NCBI GenBank assembly: GCA_002110485.1
Contig: MOWL01000067.1
Span: 1,984,001-2,048,000 of the forward strand
Direction: 5' to 3'
Source of the DNA: Emergomyces orientalis
Taxonomy: Eukaryota > Ascomycota > Eurotiomycetes > Onygenales > Ajellomycetaceae
DNA: 64,000 bases
How positions within the stretch are numbered: position 1 is the stretch's first letter; every line of letters starts with the position of its first letter. Of this stretch, positions 10,516 through 21,690 are shown one piece after another. The notes beneath the pieces are model-generated. The model saw only the letters and a list, made by a program, of their open reading frames with translations. It did no database searches and was not told the DNA's origin. The translations under genes were made by a program, and so were the position numbers.

Positions 10516-13500
10516 ATGGCGCCTTCCCAATTGAGCAGCGTACCTATTACAGACATCCATGTCAATAACCTGAAGGACTCACTGGCCAACGACATCTACA
10601 GTGGCCTCAAGCCCCCACCAGGAAGGCCAAAGTCATTACCCACACTCCTCCTCTACAGTACAGAAGGACTTCGTCGCTTTGAAGATATTACCTATGTAGA
10701 TGAGTACTATTTGACCAACGCCGAGATCGAAGCCTTGACCACGCATGCAGCCAAAATTGTCAACCAGATCCCGGAAAATGCACAACTGTTGGAACTGGGT
10801 AGCGGGTGTGTTCCCTCCCATTCGCACGTCTAGGCGAGGACACGAACTAGCCTTAAACTCGCTTCTCCCTATGACAACTATTTAACGTTAAAACTAGGAA
10901 TCTCCGTAAGGTCGAGATATTGTTGAATGAGTTTGAACGAAAGAAAAAAGCAGTTGAATATTTCGCTCTTGACCTATCTCGAGAGGAGCTTCATCGAACA
11001 TTCGCTGCAATTCCTTCAAAAGGCTATAAATATGTCCGATGCCGGGGCCTTCACGGTACCTATGATGATGCTCTCATCTGGTTGACGAAGCCGGAGAATA
11101 GACGAAATCCGACCTGTATCTTGTCCATGGGATCTTCCATCGGCAACTTTACCCGTCCGGAAGCAGCTCGGTTTTTGAATCAATTTTCAAAGATGCTCGG
11201 GCCATCCGACTCCATGCTGATTGGAGTAGATTCCTGTAAGGACCCTGAGAAAGTGTATAAAGCATACAACGACAGCCAGGGCGTGACAAGAGACTTTTAT
11301 ATGATTGGGCTTTCTCACGCCAATTCCATTCTCGGGTTCGATGCCTTCAAAAGAGAGGACTGGGACGTGATTGGTCTTTACGATAAAGAAGCCGGATGCC
11401 ATACGGCATATTATGTTCCTAACAAGGATATCACCTTCGATGGAGTAGTCTTGAGAAAAGGTGAAAGGGTAATTTTCGAGAAGGCTTTCAAATATGGACC
11501 AAAAGACTGTCAAGAACTATTTCAACATTCGGGAGTATCACCTATTGCACAGTTCGGAAACAGCACCGGCGAGTATTGTAAGTTCTTCCTTTTCATTGTG
11601 ATTGTGATTGTTTTGGCAGCTTCCAAACCGCTATATCTCCTCCATTGGTGCACACCAGTGAGAGGTCGTAATATTGCGCACACCAATAATTTACGAGTTA
11701 TGGTTTCCTTGGCTTGTTTATTAATTGCTTTAATAGATATTCATGTTCTGTCTTCATGCGACTTGGAAATGCCCACTCGAGCGGCACAGTACGCTGCGGA
11801 TGTAACCCCTAGCGTTGCAGATTTTGAAAATCTTTGGAAGACCTGGGATATGGTGACTATATCCATGATTCCACAGGATGAACTGTTGTCAAAGCCGATC
11901 AGGTTGAGAAACGCGTTGGTTTTCTACCTTGGGCATACTCCAACTTTTCTTGGTAGGCTCGTGGATCTGCCAAGCCTGCTTCCTGAGACGAATTACTGAG
12001 ACGAAGAATAGACATCCACCTGACACGAGCTACGGACAGCATCCCAACGGAACCTAAGCACTACCGGTCCATTTTTGAGCGGGGTATTGATCCAGATGTT
12101 GATAACCCTGAACTTTGCCATGATCATTCCGACATCCCAAGCGAATGGCCACCACTTGGTGAGATTTTGGCTTACAGAGATGCAGTCCGCAACCGAGCAC
12201 GCACTCTATTGGAACAAGGAAAAAGGAGCCGTCCTTTGGCCGAGGCCCTATGGATTGGCTTTGAGCACGAAGCAATGCATCTTGAAACATTCTTATATAT
12301 GCTTTTGCAGAGTGACAAAACTCTACCACCTCCCGGAGTTCTCCAGCCGAACTTTGAGCGTCTCGCCCACCAATCCGCGGAAGAATCAAGGCCAAATTCC
12401 TGGTTCACTATTCCCGAGCAGCAGATATCCATTGGCTTAGATGATCCGGGTAATAATGCTATCCCCGATCAGTCATTTGGTTGGGATAATGAGAAACCCG
12501 AGAGGATAACAAACGTTCCTGCATTTGCTGCGCAAGCCAGGCCTATTACGAATGGAGAGTACGCGAAATATTTGGAAGAAAACCACATCACGACAATACC
12601 AGCGGCCTGGATTGACTTAACCCCCAAAGCAGGTGATGTTATAAGGAATGGTTATGGCCCTTGTAATGGCTACTCTGCGAACGCAGAGAGCCCAACGAAC
12701 ACCAGTGTTAGCAAGAAGTTTCTGGAGAAATTTGCCATTCGCACTGTTTTCGGACCAGTACCATTGAAATGGGCTTTTACTTGGCCCGTGATGGCTTCTT
12801 ACAATGAACTTCAAGGATACGCAGAGTCTGTGAACTGCAGGATTCCCACATTTGAGGAAGTTCGAAGCATCTACCAATACTCCACAGTTCTTAAATCTAG
12901 TCAAATAAACGGTATAACTTCTTCGACAAATGGGCATAGGTAAGCTGCTAGGACATTAAACATCGATATAAATGGAATGAATTGCTGACTTTGGATTGAA
13001 GCAGCCATGTGCGTAACGGAATCACGAAGGCTTTCTCCAAATCAGTTGAACCCGCCGAGGGCGCGCACGGCAACCCTCGCACACCGGATCACCAGCCTGT
13101 TCAATCCCTTTCAGTAGACCCCACGCCAGTGTATATTGACCTCGACGACAACTGTAATGTCGGGTTCAAACACTGGCACCCAACCCCTGTCACACAAAAC
13201 GGAAACAAACTTTCCGGGCAGGGTGAACTAGGGGGCGTGTGGGAGTGGACAAGCACTCCGTTACATGCCCATGAAGGGTTCAAGGCTATGGATCTTTATC
13301 CAGGATATTCAGGTAATTAAGCCTTCATAGTACTCATACTTTTATTTGCCTCAACCCACTGACGCCTCTACAGCCGATTTTTTCGATGGAAAACACAACA
13401 TCGTTTTGGGAGGCTCCTGGGCAACCCATCCTCGAATCGCTGGCCGAACAACATTGTAAGGCGTTTCTATCCTTTCAATCTCTCCCTTCAATGCTTGACG

Positions 13501-13594
13501 ATCTCACTAACACGGTGTATTATGCAGTATTAACTGGTACCAACGCAAGTACATCTATGTATGGGCGGGTGCACGTCTAGTTCGGGATATCTGA
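10516..13594 (+). CDS. egt1: Ergothioneine biosynthesis protein 1 (histidine trimethylase plus hercynylcysteine sulfoxide synthase)
   Basis: This two-in-one enzyme trimethylates histidine to hercynine and then couples it with cysteine and O2 on a non-haem iron. Seven exons join cleanly: 10516-10805, 10898-11577, 11737-11952, 12012-12939, 13005-13312, 13374-13455 and 13528-13594, giving 856 residues, normal for fungal Egt1/EgtA. Residues about 60-340 form the SAM-dependent methyltransferase (LLELGSGN as SAM-binding motif I, split by intron 1). About 380-520 is the DinB-like part with the iron-binding HEAMHLE (HxxxHxE, about 481-487). The rest is the FGE/sulfatase-modifying fold, with GVWEWTSTPL, GGSWATHP and the C-terminal YIYVWAGARLVRDI. 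The neighbour on the right is convergent. The product is a cytosolic thiol antioxidant, in line with oxidative-stress defence in conidia of related fungi. Confidence 0.97.
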
Positions 13595-14078
13595 AGCGAC
13601 TTAATTTTTAGCCGCACAAGCCCGTCAAGCCCCAAAGCAATCATTTGTCTCTTGTCAATGATATATATTTCTCTCTTGTCCCCCTGGCAAGGTATCATAA
13701 ATACTCTGTCTTCATAATAAATTTAGGATAAATAATTGTTTTTATTCGAGTTTCATTCCCCCCAATTATATATATATATATAAAATAAATAAAAAAACCC
13801 AAGCATGCCACTATTTTTGATCATATGGTACTTAACAAAATAATATCTGTAGCAATAGCCCCATACCATGTACAATGTATGAGGGAAATGGAAATGTGAA
13901 GTGGGCAAAAATTGAAAAGGCGAATGGTAACAGCTCTAGATATAAACGGCACCACGTAAACCAAGACCAGGCGCGGTGAATTCCAATAAGACCTTGGCAG
14001 TAAAGTACATAGAATCAAAACACGCGCCACATATCCTAATTGGTATGTATTCGCAATAAAACGAGATTCTACAGGCTG
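13595..14078. other. Convergent 3' intergenic region
   Basis: Both flanking genes end here (Egt1 from the left, the DUF92 gene from the right). The sequence is AT-rich with a short TA dinucleotide run near 13768-13782. No gene is visible. Confidence 0.6.
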
Positions 14079-15381
14079 TTACATAGCGTACTGGGCAACA
14101 ACCATGGCCGAAACGCTCATTATTACCGCCATCAGAAGGTTGATTTCGTTATTATCAAGCAAATCATATCCACTCTCGACCTTGCGGCTTTCATGCTCAA
14201 AATCAGGAGGACCTCCCAAGCTAGAAGAACGGCGTTTCCTCAGAGATGGCCCGGAAGCCAAGATATTTGCAATGTCTTCCGCTGCGCGGATCCTGCTTCC
14301 CTCTCTGTTAGACGGCTCTTCGAGGCCAGTTACCATCGATTCACCGGCGTGTACGAGAACCTAAAGACGCAATTAAGCTTCGAAGATCTAATAGGTATTG
14401 TGAAAGGAAGGGTTTAAAAAGAACTTACTTTCCGGCCCCCAGCTCCTTCTACGATTTTGCCAGTACGTTTATCAACGACGCTAGCTTGTAGGAGGCCTCC
14501 TAAAATGCTATCCAACACGCTTCCCAAGGTACCCCATGTCGTGACAGCTACAACCCAAAAGGTTTTCTCCCTCCAGCCCCAGGCTTTCCCACCTTCGAAA
14601 CCGGGCTTGGTTGAGCCATCCGCAGAATTAGCGGGACAGAATGGTAATATCAAGGATGTCACTCCAATGATGAAAGCTCCAAGAGCACCTGCCAAGAGTC
14701 CTGCCAAAGTGACACCGCCGTTGGTGCCTGGAGGGACTTTACGGAAAGTTGATGAGGTGATCAGCCTGGGCTGGGTCTTTGAGAGTATCCCAAGTTCACT
14801 TGAAAATGTATCTGCAGCAACAACAGCGTAGTTGCTATTTTATCTTGCAGTTAGTAAATAATACGATTACGTAGAATCATTTTATATTGAGTGGGTTGGG
14901 CTTACGCGACAATCCCAACCATTAAAATATGTCCCCCGTATGGAAAGCAGTAAGAAGACCCTGGCTGATTCTCTTTATGCAATCGGCGCACATCCAAAAG
15001 AATTAATATTGACGCGACAACAGAATTTGCCAGCACCTGAACATGAGTTCTAGGCCCCTCTCCTCCAACAGATCCAGATGAAGACACGGTCAATCGAGAC
15101 TTGACATCATGTTTTATCTGGACACGACTTTAGTTAGCAAGAAAATCTCGATTTGATAACCGGAGAAAAACAGCAAGTTAAATGAATAAGGTCACCTTAG
15201 TAACATAGGTCCCACTCAAAAAGAAAGCGACGAGGAAAGCAAACGGCGCAGAGCATGGATGTAATGCGTGAACAACTGCCGTCAGCGCAGCAGCAACAAT
15301 GCCAACAGCTGTTAGGGACTTCCTAGACCAGGCTCGATACACTAGAGCCAGAATCGCGGGCACCGCAACGATCGGCTTCAT
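14079..15381 (-). CDS. DUF92/TMEM19-family integral membrane protein
   Basis: Four exons join in frame: 15381-15196, 15117-14906, 14834-14429 and 14360-14079, giving 361 residues. The protein has several hydrophobic segments, including an N-terminal MKPIVAVPAILALVY stretch, LVAFFLSGTYVTK, a VLANSVVASILILL helix, AGLLAGALGAFIIGV, and a C-terminal helix ending in VVAQYAM. Family hallmarks are the NYAVVAADTFSSELG segment and the P-GTNGGVT motif. Family knowledge: PF01940 includes human TMEM19 and plant VTE6, a phytyl-phosphate kinase that uses a nucleotide to phosphorylate a prenyl phosphate. A CTP-dependent lipid-phosphate kinase role is possible here but inferred. It is divergent from the radical SAM gene at 15867 with 485 bases between start codons. 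Confidence 0.9.
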
Positions 15382-15866
15382 GATTAAGAAATCTAATGTT
15401 CTTAAAGCAGGTTACGCAGAGGAAAATCTCATGGTCAAATATAATTCGTAATTTTTATGAGTCTCGCAAGATCTAATGTCGTCCCTCAGTATACTAGTAT
15501 ATTGACTTTGTTTGAACAAGATTGACGCTTACCTTATGGTTCAAGGAAATCTCGGAAGAAAAAAAGAGTATCTAAATAATTCCGCAACTCCAGGACTCAG
15601 TGAGACGTTGCCACAGATGCAATGTTTCGATCTCTTGATTGTCTTTTCTTCCGATGCTATAAAGATGTGGTTGAGACAATGAGCTGATCCACGTGGTTGT
15701 ATAAATATTAGGCAGAATGTAGCCTAGCTTGATATTTGAGTTATGACGTAGTTAACCCTGAGGTTTAAACACTCAACTTGCTCCAATCAACAGTTTTACC
15801 CCTGATGTATATCAACCAGACAACATTAACGTATACATATCGCAGGAAGTTCAATACACTCCAACA
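15382..15866. promoter_or_regulatory. Shared divergent promoter region (DUF92 gene / radical SAM gene)
   Basis: These 485 bases separate two start codons facing away from each other, so both promoters must lie here unless untranslated exons extend elsewhere. No TATA box or recognised operator stands out. Confidence 0.55.
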
Positions 15867-17030
15867 ATGCCAGTGAGGCCCTTATTTTTATCCACCAAAA
15901 TTCCAATACGACCTTCCCCTATCCCCAGCCCTGTCCGCCAAGCCCGTTCAGTGCATCTCGCACCCCCTTACCTCCTCGATGAATATATCCCACGCCATCA
16001 ACTTATATCATCAGTAGATGCAGCAAAGAAGCGCTCTAAAGCATATGCCCATCTGCGGAACTGTAACTTGTGCCCCCGACTATGCGGAGTAAACCGGTAT
16101 GAAAAGACAGGCTATTGCCTAATACCCGGAGAGACGGTGAAGGTGAATGTCATTGCACCGCATTTTGGAGAAGAGCCATGCATTCAGGGCTCAAGAGGAA
16201 GTGGGTCGGTTTTCTTTTCGATGTGTAACTTGAGATGCACGTTCTGTCAAAATCATGTTCGTTGTTCCCTTCCTTACCATACTTGACTGCATACGTTGTG
16301 GCGTCGAACACTGGTTAACGATTTTTAAATATCACAGGACATTTCTCACCAACGTAATGGATTTGATCTGACGCCAGAGGAGCTGGCAGAGTGGATGTTA
16401 AAATTGCAAAATGTAGGACAAGTCCACAATATCAACTTCATTACCCCGGAACATGTAGTTCCGCAGGTGGCTCTGGCTATATTAACTGCCGCGGACATGG
16501 GTCTCAAAATACCCGTCATATACAATACGTCATCCTTTGACTCGCTAGAATCGATAGCCCTACTTGACGGCCTCATCGACATATACCTTCCGGATTTCAA
16601 AGTTTGGAAAACCAGCTCGTCCAAGCAGCTATTGAAAGCAGACAATTATACTGAAACAGCGATGGAGAGCATCAAAGCAATGCATGCACAAGTGGGAGAT
16701 TTAAGTTTTACCGCTGACGGTATTGCTAAGCGTGGAGTGCTCCTTCGGCATCTAGTAATGCCAGGGATGGAAGATGAAGGGCAGGAGATTGTGCGTTGGC
16801 TGGCTGAGAATGTATCGAAGGACTTATACATTCATATTATGGAACAGTATCATCCCGATGCGCATGTTGGAAAGAAGCGGCGAGGTAAATCTGGTGCCCA
16901 AGAGATTCGGTATGCGGAAATCAATCGTCCGATCAATGATAAAGAGCTAGGGGCGGTCAAGAGTGCGGCTCGAGATGCGGGGCTTTGGAGACTATGTGAA
17001 CCAGCGGAGCATGCAAGCTTTTACGTGTGA
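15867..17030 (+). CDS. PflX-like radical SAM Fe-S protein (COG1313 type)
   Basis: Two exons, 15867-16256 and 16338-17030, encode 360 residues. The radical SAM cluster motif CX3CX2C is at C120, C124 and C127 (MCNLRCTFCQN), immediately before the intron. It is preceded by a second cysteine set, CX2CX3C at about 66-73 plus C84 (CNLCPRLCG, GYC), and by the GEEPCIQGSRGSGSVFF segment. This layout matches the PflX family rather than true pyruvate formate-lyase activase. The C-terminal half carries the barrel (NFITPEHVVPQ, DIYLPDFKVW, LLRHLVMPG). The first 35 residues are rich in Pro, Arg and Ser with almost no acids, like a mitochondrial presequence. The substrate is unknown in any organism I can name. 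The family is mainly prokaryotic, so transfer into fungi is plausible. Confidence 0.93.
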
Positions 17031-18683
17031 GAGGAGCAGGTTGCTTGAAAACGATTGGGTCTCTTTGCCCTGGGTGCCTTATGAAAGCCAATATTAGGGA
17101 TTTTCACGGCGCCTATAGTTAATCAACCGATATATAAACCGTTGGATTAAGTGCCAGAGCCACAGGTGTTACCCACGGCCACCCGGTTCGTTTACTGATC
17201 TGTACCTTCTAGTCAGAAGGATATTTTGGGTCTATTTGTATGAATGCAGAATCACCATCCATCGCCTTGACACCTTGGCTAGGCCCAAAATTCAGAGCAT
17301 AAGAACACACGGAAGGAAACCTCGCGAAACGGCCATGCCTATTAACTTCGTACTTTTGCACCAGATATCCAGTGAGCCCGTCTTTCGACATGGTTGTTCA
17401 AAGTTACGTTCCCCCCCCAGCAAAGTTGAGATCCCAGTGAGGTGACAGCCTTCCCACAATTCCTGTAAGGACATGCCTGGGAGCAGAAAACGAGGGAAAT
17501 ATTCTTATTAGTGTGCTTCTGAGGTGATCATAAAGCCACCAAGCACCGAATATCAAGGGGCTAGCAAGCAATTGAAATCCTCAACCTGCAAACTGCCTGA
17601 CATTTCCACACATCGCCCACGGTAGTTACGACAATTATCCGCCTGCGTCGACACAAAACCAAAAAGAAAACAGATAAACACCGCCATCGCAATTTCGACT
17701 TCCCAAACCCCGTTCACATTACGACGTTGGGCCCTAGATACCACCAACATCGGAACAACTTGAAGCTATGGTGCTATTGTCTTCGCTTAAGAGACTTCTC
17801 AGATGCAGAAAATAGACGATTGTAATATTAAAACATAGACAACTAGCAATAAAAGCTTGAAAAGGAGATGTTTTAATTATTAGGTTGAACATAATCACCA
17901 ACAATGGGGAAAGAAACTTAGGACAAAAAGAAAAAAGTACAGTAACAAATCGTAAAATTGCTTGCAGGGGATGTGAGGGGGTGTCCCGAAGGGGTGATGG
18001 CTCCATACGCCATGCAAAAATGAGAAAATGGGGTATATAAACAATAGGCACACAGAAAAAAGAAATTATGTGTCAAAATTCAAAAAATTCAGAAAATTCA
18101 AAAGTCGCAAAAGGCTCAGCCAAGACGGTCACCCACTCCGTCCGACACACACGTATTTCACCATCCCCAAATAAAATCCCGCCGATCATCCCATGTTTTT
18201 ACTATATTTCCGTTACTATCATGCTCATTATCCCAAAAACCCATCGCAACTCAAAAAGTAGGCCGTCCAGCATTTCACTCATCGTCATAGTTACCCAAAC
18301 CGAGGCAGAAGCCAAAGGAGAAGAAAATTATTTTAGAAAGAAAATAAATATAAGTATAAAAAGAACCAGATCGAAATCGAAAGGAAGAGAACGGGGCAAG
18401 GGGAGCGAGAACTCAAAACTCCTGACTCCTCTTGTTTCTATTTCTTTTTATCTTTCATTTCATCGATTTGTGTATATTAACCAATTGAGATTCATGTCCA
18501 GTCCATCGTACAAAGTACATTAGTTAGTAGTGTAGCGAGGAAGTTGAATTGATTGAGGAAAGTAAAAGTGTGTTAGACGGGTATAATGTATACCAAGTTC
18601 GCGCCGTGAACGGCAAGGAGAGGATTGAATTATTCATTATTGGCGTAATACAGACGTCGTGCAAGGGTGAGCAAATACAAAGG
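17031..18683. other. Convergent 3' intergenic region
   Basis: The radical SAM gene ends on the left and the XlnR-type gene on the right. Frames here are short and unsupported. A/T-rich stretches (about 18060-18420) have the composition of long 3' untranslated regions. Confidence 0.55.
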
Positions 18684-21600
18684 CTAAAGGGCAAGCCCGC
18701 TGCCATCCCCGGTCCATCGATATAAGGATAAAACCTCTCGTCGTCTTTGTTGCTGCTCTCCGAAATCTTCGGGGATCCGGCCACGAACCTGTGCCAGAGC
18801 GGAGCGCATAACTTTGCGGAAATTTCGCTGTTGTGTGTGTTAAAATTCGGTATAGTTTTGAAATACTAGTCGGGATAAATTATCGCTTACCTGGTACTCC
18901 GTGTTTAAAGTAACCACGCAAGCCTCGTGTGCTCGCACAATAGTTTCGCAGGCCCTGACAACGCTGGGATTGGCATCGCCTTGGAGTTTATCCGCAGTGA
19001 GAAGTAGGAGGAAGCTCCCTTGCAGAAGGTACACGCCGAAAAAATATGGCATAAAACTCAAGTCTGGGTCGTATTCTAGGATATCTGCTGCTGCTTCGGC
19101 TGCACTGACTGCATGGCCCATCGCTCGGATAAATGATTCCGATGAGATCCATAAATCGTTATCATCCAGGAGAGCTATTGGGTCCCACTTGCCGGTTAAC
19201 AAAATATGCAAAACGTGCATAATATGGGTACCGTAAGCAACCACAATCTTTGTCTGCACAATTGATTCACTCATGCGTGATCCAACTGTACTGGTCGATC
19301 GGCCGGACGGGCTCATTACGCCCTGAAGCGTACTTTCTTGGGAATTTTCTGTTTCAACATTAAGCGGGATATTATTGGTGTACAGTGCCTCGAATTCTCG
19401 AAGGCTTTGTTCGTATATCTCTAGCTGGCGTGTAATTTCAGCAACCTCAGCATCCCAATCATTGCCATTCCTGAAAGTGAGGCCAAATCGCGGATGACTC
19501 CTGGCATGATTAAGATCCACAATTTCCCCAAGGATTGTCATGAGTGGAAGGAAGTATCCAAAAGTGCTATGGTTGGTGCATTCGAAGGACGGCCCAACGC
19601 GTCGATACTGGTTATTAGAGAAATCTCCAGCCTGCCACAGCATGTCATTCATTGGTTGTAGGAGGCCCCCGCATTCTTTATCTAGCAAGCTTAACGGTCG
19701 GTTGTAACAGAGAGCCAAATGGCGATCTATCATATAGAGTAGCCACCACATACGCCGTCGCTCCTCCCGTTCCTCTTCTGTGGCTTGGGGGTTGCCGGTT
19801 TCATTTGATGACCGACACAAGCCGTGCCGGTCCATATCGCCCTCCACATCATGTTCTCCACCAGCCATGTTATTTTGCCCATTTTGCGGAATATTGGGGG
19901 GTAGTTCACGGCCCAGTTTCAGTTCTCGCGCTAGAGACCAAGCAGCTGTCCACCATCGCATACTAGCAGCTTTATATTCACTAGCGGAAACCACGGTCGC
20001 CAAATGGATATATGTTGCAACATCATCAATTGCTCCTGTTGCGCCACTCTCTGCTCCCAGCTGATCCATGGATACACCAAACCCTCCAAGGGCAACACCA
20101 TTAATTACCATGCTCACCGCATAGTTAGGCGACGCTTCACCCGGAGCAGGCCCATGGATCAGCGGTTTCAATAAACCCACGGTCAGTTCCAGTAACTTTT
20201 GGCACACGCGTCCTCTAGCAGAAGGTGGCGATGTCAAGAAGGCTGCATCACTCGTCTGAGCAGCAACCCAGAGCATACTTGCTAACAATGCCGGGCTACA
20301 TTGCCTTGGCATCGTCGGGTGGAGAAAAGATTGTTTCCGGAAAAAATAACCGACAACGTATGGCGACTGAGGGCACATATGGGTCGAGGAGGAACTTGTG
20401 AAATATAGATCAAGGAGGTCACAAGCAAGGGATTGGGGGATAATTAAAGCAATATGGGGTAATACAGGTTGCAAAACAGGGTATCTCAAAGTATTCGTAG
20501 CATTAGGCATGGGAATGTGTGGTGGAAAATTCGATGGAGGCGGTGATTGTAGCGAAAGCCAACCGGGTGATTGGGCAGGAGGAGAAACACCCAAGTACGG
20601 GACGGAACTATTCTCATTTGAGTTTGTGTAGCGAAATCCATTTAAAGAGGTTGCGCTATGTTCGTGTGGGTTCATCAGAGAAAATGAGCCGTCATGATAG
20701 CCGCTGTACGGTTGCCGGCCCATTATTGATGGAGGTGCTTGCGCACTAGAAGACGAATTCTGCACCACTTGAACTGGTCTTAAATCTGCCATCTGCATTG
20801 AATGGCGATACATATCTGGGACATGACCGAAATTATTCATCGAGACATTACCAACGCCCGGTATCGGTTGCTGTTGCTGCTGCTGCTGATGATGATGCGT
20901 ACCCGATACTCCAGCCAAGCTAGGAATAGTTTGAGGTGTGATGTCCCGCGATTCGTTAAAACTCGCCTCAGACTCAGGGCCAGGCTCCTGGGGGTGCAGC
21001 CTTTTAGCTAGAGATGGAGCGCTCGGTGACAATGGGGAACCTAGAGTAGACTGCTGTCTGGATACCACGGTTGCCGCGGCTGCCTGTTGGGCCAGGTCTT
21101 TCTTGGACACCTTCCCGCGCTTTTTACGCTCTCTTGCATATTCGCAAGATAGGGCAAATTCTGTATTAATGAACTCCGTCAGCTATGGTTTCCGTGAATA
21201 GTTTTGCAACCATATGATTTTGAAGTTTCATGGGCTGGATAGTACCAATACAATGGGCGCATGGTGTTTGGCCATCACATTTTGTCCGCAATTGGTTACA
21301 CTGATCACACGCCCGGCTAATCCTTCGCCTTACAGGTGCAGTGGACGAGGATTTCCGGATAGGTGATCGGGATTCAGCGAGTACATCTCTCAATGGTGGA
21401 CTTTTTACTGTCAAGGGCTGATGGTTCTGATAAAAAGTTTTGATTTTCATTGGCTCGTTTGGTTGTCGTCCAGGGGAGTCACAATCCATCGGTGACATAT
21501 GTAGCTGATGCAATGAGTATTGAGAGCCTTTAGCCAGCGTATCCACGACTGTGGCTTGATGCGATTGGGGTTGGTTTTGGCCTTGGGGCTGTGAATTCGG

Positions 21601-21690
21601 AACCCAGTTTGTGCGCATCCCCATTGGGCTCGTGGGAAGAGTCGCGAAAGGGGTGGAAAAATGCTGTACGGAGGCCGATGTTAACATCAT
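18684..21690 (-). CDS. xlnR: XlnR/Xyr1-type Zn2Cys6 transcription activator
   Basis: Three exons, 21690-21246, 21160-18891 and 18827-18684, give 952 residues, close to the usual 875-950. The zinc cluster runs from about residue 128 to 154 (CDQCNQLRTKCDG, AHCI, then LSCEYARERKKRGK). Its spacing is CX2CX6CX5CX2CX6C, with an intron before the last cysteine. After it come low-complexity and poly-His/poly-Gln stretches (20866-20898), then the fungal TF middle homology region with TLRYPVLQPVLPHIA, CDLLDLYFTSSSSTH and SMRWWTAAWSLARELKLGR. The C-terminus (NFRKVMRSALAQVRGR, QQQRRREVLSLYRWTGD) is supplied by the last exon. Known orthologs activate xylanase, cellulase and pentose-catabolism genes in response to xylose. 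The ATG at 21690 is the first in frame; the N-terminus before the finger is poorly conserved, so a different start is possible. Confidence 0.96.
20866..20898 (-). repeat. Trinucleotide tract coding poly-His/poly-Gln in the XlnR-type protein
   Basis: CAT/CAG-type codons on the minus strand encode three His followed by eight Gln between the zinc cluster and the middle homology domain. It is in frame and likely variable in length among strains. Confidence 0.85.

Noticed and set aside
15867..17030. Calling the radical SAM gene a pyruvate formate-lyase activating enzyme
   Set aside because: The N-terminal cysteine set and the GEEP/GSGSVFF segment fit PflX-type proteins, and no formate-lyase gene is in view.
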